A stretch of DNA of 64,000 nucleotides from Nocardia bhagyanarayanae (GTDB lineage: Bacteria; Actinomycetota; Actinomycetes; Mycobacteriales; Mycobacteriaceae), in contig NZ_VFPG01000001.1 in assembly GCF_006716565.1 (NCBI RefSeq), positions 1,302,001-1,366,000 of the forward strand. The letters are read 5' to 3'. Under the pieces are notes generated by a model, which worked only from the letters and a program-made list of their open reading frames with translations, had not been told where the DNA came from and ran no database searches. Every line of letters starts with the position of its first letter. Position 1 is the first letter of the stretch. This document shows, one piece after another, positions 60,400-64,000 of the stretch. The translations under genes were made by a program, and so were the position numbers.

Positions 60400-61050
60400 A
60401 TGCGAAGTTCACTTTCGCGCGCCTGCGGCGCCGTGGCGACCGCGGGTTTCGTGCTGCTCGCCGGCGGTGTCGCCGCCGCGCACGTGACCGTCGACGCGCC
60501 CGGCGCGCAGCAGGGCAAGTACTCCGTCGTCACCTTCCGGGTGCCGACGGAATCGGACACCGCGTCCACCACCGCGCTCACCGTGACGCTGCCCAACGTG
60601 CGCAGCGCCCGCACCGAGCCCATGCCGGGCTGGACGGCCCGGGTCGAGCGCAACGACAAAGCCGAGGCCGTCGCGGTCACCTGGACCGCCGACCCCGGCG
60701 CGCCCGGCGTCGGCCCCGGCCAGTTCCAGCGATTCGTCGTCTCGCTCGGCCCGCTGCCCACCGCGGAGACGGTCAGCTTCCCGGCAAAGCAGACCTACAG
60801 CGACGGCAAGGTCGTCGACTGGAACCAGCCCGTCGGCCCCGACGGCGCGGAGCCGGAGTACCCCGCGCCCACCCTGACCCTCGCGGCGGGCGGGGACGAT
60901 CATTCCGACGGCCACCGCGTGGACAGCGGCGCCGCGGAGCAGGACGACGACACCGACGACACCGCCCGCTGGCTGGCAGGCATCGGCTTGGCCCTCGGCC
61001 TGGTCGGTATCTCGCTCGGCCTCGGCAGCATGATCAGGAGGCGCTCATGA
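60400..61050 (+). CDS. YcnI-like copper-binding protein (DUF1775)
   Basis: 216 residues. Signal peptide to Ala-Ala-Ala, then the mature N-terminus HVTVDAPG; in YcnI this N-terminal His with a Trp binds Cu(II). The DUF1775 domain runs to ~150 (VVTFRVPTESDTASTTALTV, WTARVERND, FQRFVVSLGPLP), followed by a His/Asp-rich linker and one C-terminal membrane helix (WLAGIGLALGLVGISLGLGS). Extracytoplasmic, membrane-anchored. Its stop overlaps the copC start (ATGA). Confidence 0.9.
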   Translation: MRSSLSRACGAVATAGFVLLAGGVAAAHVTVDAPGAQQGKYSVVTFRVPTESDTASTTALTVTLPNVRSARTEPMPGWTARVERNDKAEAVAVTWTADPGAPGVGPGQFQRFVVSLGPLPTAETVSFPAKQTYSDGKVVDWNQPVGPDGAEPEYPAPTLTLAAGGDDHSDGHRVDSGAAEQDDDTDDTARWLAGIGLALGLVGISLGLGSMIRRRS

Positions 61051-61616
61051 GTACCGCGATTCGACCGTCCGCCAAGGCGATTCGCCGTCTCGGCGCGGCG
61101 CTCGCCGCCGTGCTGCTGCTGTTCGGCTTCGGGCTGGCCACCGCGGGCGTCGCCGCCGCGCATTCCGCGGCGGTCGGCAGCGTGCCGGAGGACGGTTCGA
61201 CGGTGGCTACGAGCCCTGGCCGGATCAGCGTCACCTTCAACGAAGAGTTGCAGCCGAACTTCCCATCGCTGACGCTGACCGGCCCGGACGGAAACCTGTG
61301 GTCGAAGGGCGAACCGGTCGTCGACGGCAAGACGGTGAGCGTCGAGGTGGGCGAACTCGGCCCGGCCGGCGAATACATCATCGCCTACCGGGTGACCTCC
61401 GCGGACGGTCATCCGGTCACCGGCAAGCGGACCTTCACGCTCAGCCAGCCGGGTAAGGGCACAGCGGGCCCGCGCGCCGACGCCAAGGGCAGGGCCACCG
61501 AGGACGACGGCTCCGACGGCATCCCGGTGTGGATCTTCGTGCTCGGCGCGGTCGTGCTGTTCGGCGGCGGTCTGGCCGTCGCGTTGATCGGCTTCCGCGG
61601 CGGGCAGCGGCGGTGA
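61047..61616 (+). CDS. copC: copper resistance protein CopC domain, membrane-anchored
   Basis: 189 residues. Signal peptide ends AAA, then His (HSAAVGSVPEDGSTV), the copper-binding amino terminus of CopC. The domain includes RISVTFNEELQP and YIIAYRVTSADGHPVTGKRTF with the second His ligand. A C-terminal helix (IPVWIFVLGAVVLFGGGLAVALI) anchors it. It binds Cu(II) outside the membrane and passes it to CopD. ATGA overlap with the YcnI-like gene. Confidence 0.92.
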   Translation: MSTAIRPSAKAIRRLGAALAAVLLLFGFGLATAGVAAAHSAAVGSVPEDGSTVATSPGRISVTFNEELQPNFPSLTLTGPDGNLWSKGEPVVDGKTVSVEVGELGPAGEYIIAYRVTSADGHPVTGKRTFTLSQPGKGTAGPRADAKGRATEDDGSDGIPVWIFVLGAVVLFGGGLAVALIGFRGGQRR

Positions 61617-61623
61617 GCAGACG

Positions 61624-62553
61624 GTGAGCCGCGGGGCGACCGGCGGCCGGGACGCGGGGGCACTGCTGCTGATCGTCCCGGCCGGGCTACTGGGGGTCGG
61701 GTTGGCCTGGCTGCTCACCGCGGGAACGGCGCCCGCCGAGGGCGCCGTTCGGGTGGTCGCGGACGGCCTGGGCGCGACAGTGCTCGGACTCGCCGCGCTG
61801 CCCCGCTTGCACGAACGGCTCACGCCGCCGTGGCGCATGCTCGCCGCGCTGGCCGGGGCCTGGTGCGTGACCGAGTTCGCCGTGCTCGTCTTCGAGGCGG
61901 CCGAGGTGGTCGGGGTTCCGGTGCGGCGGCTGTCCGCCGATCGGTTCGGCACCTTTCTCACCGAGATCAGCGGCGGTCAGGTCGGCATCGCGATCCTGAT
62001 CGCGACCGCCGCCGTGGCCGGCTATTCGGCGCTGGCCTTCCGCGGTTCCGATACGGCTTCCACCGATCTGGTGTTGGTCTTCGCCGCGGTGGCGCTCGCG
62101 CTGCGGCCGATCACCGGGCACATGTCGCAGCAACCGTTCGGCTCGGTTCTCGCCGCCGTGCACGCGCTGGCGGCCGCGGCCTGGTTCGGCGTGCTGGTGG
62201 CGCTCGCGCTGGTGGTTCGCACGCGCGGCGAGTGGGCGGCGACGCTGCCGAGGTATTCGGCGCTGGCGCTGCCGCTGATCGGAGTGGTGGCGGCGACCGG
62301 CGTGGTGAACGGCATCGTCCGCCTCGGCGGCCTCGGACCGCTGCTGAGCACCGGGTACGGCCGCATCCTTCTGGCGAAGACCGCGGTGCTCGCCGGTCTG
62401 TTCGTGCTCGGCTGGTGGTGGCGGCGCGGCTGGGTCCGCTTGGCCGCCGACCACCGGATGGACGCGGCGAGTTCGCTGCGCCGCGCGGTGCTCGAGGTGA
62501 CCGTCATGGCCGTGGCCTTCGGTTTGGCGGCGACCCTGGCCGTCACGGCGTGA
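61624..62553 (+). CDS. copD: copper transport protein CopD
   Basis: 309 residues with eight or nine membrane helices. The CopD domain pattern is present: PITGHMSQQPFGSVLAAVHALAAAAWFGVLVALALV (residues ~160-195), YSALALPLIGVVAATGVVNGI, ILLAKTAVLAGLFVLGWWWRR. CopD is thought to bring copper handed over by CopC across the membrane. GTG start seven bases after copC, so one transcript. Confidence 0.92.
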   Translation: MSRGATGGRDAGALLLIVPAGLLGVGLAWLLTAGTAPAEGAVRVVADGLGATVLGLAALPRLHERLTPPWRMLAALAGAWCVTEFAVLVFEAAEVVGVPVRRLSADRFGTFLTEISGGQVGIAILIATAAVAGYSALAFRGSDTASTDLVLVFAAVALALRPITGHMSQQPFGSVLAAVHALAAAAWFGVLVALALVVRTRGEWAATLPRYSALALPLIGVVAATGVVNGIVRLGGLGPLLSTGYGRILLAKTAVLAGLFVLGWWWRRGWVRLAADHRMDAASSLRRAVLEVTVMAVAFGLAATLAVTA

Positions 62554-62577
62554 TCGGCTGCCCCTTCGGAAACCCGT

Positions 62578-62583
62578 TACAGT
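62578..62583 (+). promoter_or_regulatory. -10 element TACAGT, leaderless start of the SRPBCC gene
   Basis: Seven bases before ATG 62591, which separates this gene from the copper operon. Confidence 0.5.
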
Positions 62584-62590
62584 TGCCCGC

Positions 62591-63046
62591 ATGACCGAAG
62601 TGAAGATCGTGGAAGACTGTGCCGCGTCGGCCGAATCAGCGTTCCTGTACGTCAACGATTACCGGAACCTGCCGAGCTTCCTGCATGGCATCCAGTCCTT
62701 CACTCCGGTCGGCGAGCAGACCGAGGGCGTCGGCGCCGTCTTCGACGGGCACATGAAACTCGGCCCCGCTTCCCTGCACTCGCGCGTCGAGGTGATCCGG
62801 TGGGAGGAGAACTACGCCATCGGCATCAAGTCGATCAAGGGCTTCGAGATCGTGTCGACCTTCCTGTTCCACCCCAAGGGCGACGCGCTGTGCACCGTGG
62901 ACGCCATCATCGATTACCGCGTGCCCGGCGGACTCGCGGGCAAGGCGCTCGGCAAGACCATCGAGCCGTTCGTCAAGATCGCGGTCAAGCACACCACCGA
63001 CAATCTCGTGAAGGAGATCGCCGCGTACCACGCCAGCCGCGCCTGA
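62591..63046 (+). CDS. SRPBCC family protein
   Basis: 151 residues fitting the START/Bet v1-like fold: VEDCAASAESAFLYVNDYRNLPSFLHGIQSF (residues 5-36), a central EVIRWEENYAIGIKSIKGFEI beta sheet and a long C-terminal helix (VKIAVKHTTDNLVKEIAAY). Such proteins bind hydrophobic ligands or act as polyketide cyclases; ligand unknown. Leaderless ATG, 38 bases after copD. Confidence 0.87.
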   Translation: MTEVKIVEDCAASAESAFLYVNDYRNLPSFLHGIQSFTPVGEQTEGVGAVFDGHMKLGPASLHSRVEVIRWEENYAIGIKSIKGFEIVSTFLFHPKGDALCTVDAIIDYRVPGGLAGKALGKTIEPFVKIAVKHTTDNLVKEIAAYHASRA

Positions 63047-63091
63047 CGCCCGGGAGCGCGAAAGCCGCACGGCCGGTGGGATGCTGAGAAC

Positions 63092-63472
63092 ATGAGCGAG
63101 CGCAGTACTCCGACCTTCGCCCAGCGAATCGGCTACATCTGGGGCCGCACGCTGCCCGCGTCGATGTCGGAGTGGGTGCGCGCGGACCTGACCGGTCCCG
63201 GCGCCACCCGCCGCTACCTGGTGCGCATCCTGGTCCCGATCATCCCGGTACTGAGCCTGTTTCTCCTGATGCCCGGCCCGCTGTGGATGGGCTTGGCGAT
63301 GATGGCGCTGCTCTATCTGCCGCTGATCTACTTCACGGTGGCGCTGATGTACGTGTATCGGCGCCACCGGCTGATCAAGCATGGACTCGATCCGGCGCTC
63401 GCCGACGCCGACGCCCGGGAACGGAGCGCCGCGGATCGACTGGCCTACGAACGCAAGCACGGCCGCGCCTGA
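63092..63472 (+). CDS. DUF5313 membrane protein, first of a tandem pair
   Basis: 126 residues: TFAQRIGYIWGRTLPASMSEWVRADLTGPGATRRYLVRI, then two membrane helices (about 47-66 and 69-89), then VYRRHRLIKHGLDPALADAD. DUF5313 family; function unknown. The next gene is about half identical with the same length and layout. No ribosome site; ggatgctgagaac before ATG is a weak leaderless signal. Confidence 0.82.
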   Translation: MSERSTPTFAQRIGYIWGRTLPASMSEWVRADLTGPGATRRYLVRILVPIIPVLSLFLLMPGPLWMGLAMMALLYLPLIYFTVALMYVYRRHRLIKHGLDPALADADARERSAADRLAYERKHGRA

Positions 63473-63542
63473 GACTGGAAAACGCCTGGCCGCGGGCGAA
63501 TTCGTCGACATCCGACGGTGGCGGTGACTTATACCACAGGCA

Positions 63543-63548
63543 TAGCCT
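63543..63548 (+). promoter_or_regulatory. -10 element TAGCCT, leaderless start of the second DUF5313 gene
   Basis: Six bases before ATG 63555. Confidence 0.6.
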
Positions 63549-63554
63549 GGATGC

Positions 63555-63932
63555 ATGAACAAACCCACATTCGGGCAACGAATCGCCTACGATCTGGGCC
63601 GCGAGCTCCCGGAGGAGCTGCACGAGTGGGTGGTCCACGACCTCGTCGGGCACGGGGCCATGGAGCGGTACCTGGTCCGGTTCATCGTGCCGATCATCCC
63701 GTTCTTCGCGCTGGTGCTGCTGTTCCCAGGGCCGATGCCGCTCAAGATCGGCATGATCGTGATGATGATCGTCCCGCTGGTCATTTTCACGGTGGCGTTG
63801 AGCTACGTGTGGCGCCGCTTCCGGCTCATCCAGCACGGCCTGAGTCCGGATCTGCTGGATCACGGCAGGATCTCCGACCGTGAGCGCGAGCGGTACGAAC
63901 TGCGCTATCGCCATCGCGAGGGCCAGACATAA
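63555..63932 (+). CDS. DUF5313 membrane protein, second of a tandem pair
   Basis: 125 residues: TFGQRIAYDLGRELPEELHEWVVHDLVGHGAMERYLVRFI, two membrane helices at about 45-88, then VWRRFRLIQHGLSPDLLDHG. Tandem paralogue of the gene before it, with its own leaderless promoter. Function unknown; the DUF5313 family is found in mycolata. The final 68 bases of the window after it hold nothing I can call. Confidence 0.82.
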   Translation: MNKPTFGQRIAYDLGRELPEELHEWVVHDLVGHGAMERYLVRFIVPIIPFFALVLLFPGPMPLKIGMIVMMIVPLVIFTVALSYVWRRFRLIQHGLSPDLLDHGRISDRERERYELRYRHREGQT

Positions 63933-64000
63933 CCGCACCGAACCGGCGCGAGTAGCGACCGAGCTCACATCGAGCAACCGGCCGCGGCCACCGTTCGGCC

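Overview
The window is high-GC actinobacterial DNA, most likely from a Nocardia chromosome. The reasons are the mycolata-type gene content (DUF5313, DUF6474, DUF5926, DUF4328, septum-formation protein, PE/PPE/EspG), iron boxes of the IdeR type, many leaderless starts with a TANNNT -10 element, and gene order from about 17 kb to 50 kb that resembles the Mycobacterium tuberculosis stretch Rv3814c-Rv3849 (acyltransferase, Rieske protein, serS, Rv3835/Rv3836-like, phosphoglycerate mutase-like, pheA, Rv3839-like, bfrB, glpQ1, Rv3843c-like, sodA). No phage, insertion sequence, CRISPR array or rRNA was seen. Family assignments were made by reading motifs, not by a database search.

Layout. 1-2.2 kb: the 3' part of a GntR regulator with a repetitive insert, a membrane fatty acid hydroxylase, then a 466-bp non-coding repeat (copy A). 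2.2-7.3 kb: a copper island with two CsoR-type operators driving an MFS exporter and a copZ / secreted His-motif protein / copA operon. 7.5-15.1 kb: DHFR-like protein, lipase maturation factor, then a partner-switching signalling cluster (PAS-ANTAR, RsbW-like kinase, STAS antagonist, and a receiver-PP2C / histidine kinase / receiver operon joined by ATGA overlaps), and a tRNA-Gly. 15.2-29.2 kb: an NmrA-like reductase with a divergent AraC regulator, acyltransferase, lipoprotein, MBL-Rieske protein, redox and transport genes, a GGDAF/EAL protein, and serS. 29.4-36.8 kb: aldehyde dehydrogenase, septum-formation protein, zincin, a PE-PPE-EspG trio, a histidine phosphatase and pheA. 36.8-37.7 kb: a non-coding block with repeat copy B and an inverted partial copy C. 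37.7-46.3 kb: iron genes (DUF2470 protein behind an IdeR box, a degenerate ferritin, BfrB), CPBP protease, LCP transferase, a possible micro-peptide, and the GDPD/DUF4328/rhodanese group. 46.3-54.5 kb: msrA, sodA, a long hairpin, methyltransferase, two SDR enzymes, TetR, and a GDT1 manganese exporter behind a yybP-ykoY riboswitch. 54.9-64 kb: htpG, a RecB-like nuclease, and a second copper cluster (YcnI, CopC, CopD) followed by SRPBCC and two DUF5313 proteins.

The strongest undescribed items are the three-copy intergenic repeat family, with its three-armed CGACGGTAGTCA hairpin switch and 46-bp tandem units; the orphan PE-PPE-EspG module; a ferritin paralogue that has lost most ferroxidase ligands beside intact BfrB; a candidate 18-25 residue hydrophobic peptide behind a palindromic leader; and a 31-bp-stem hairpin after sodA.
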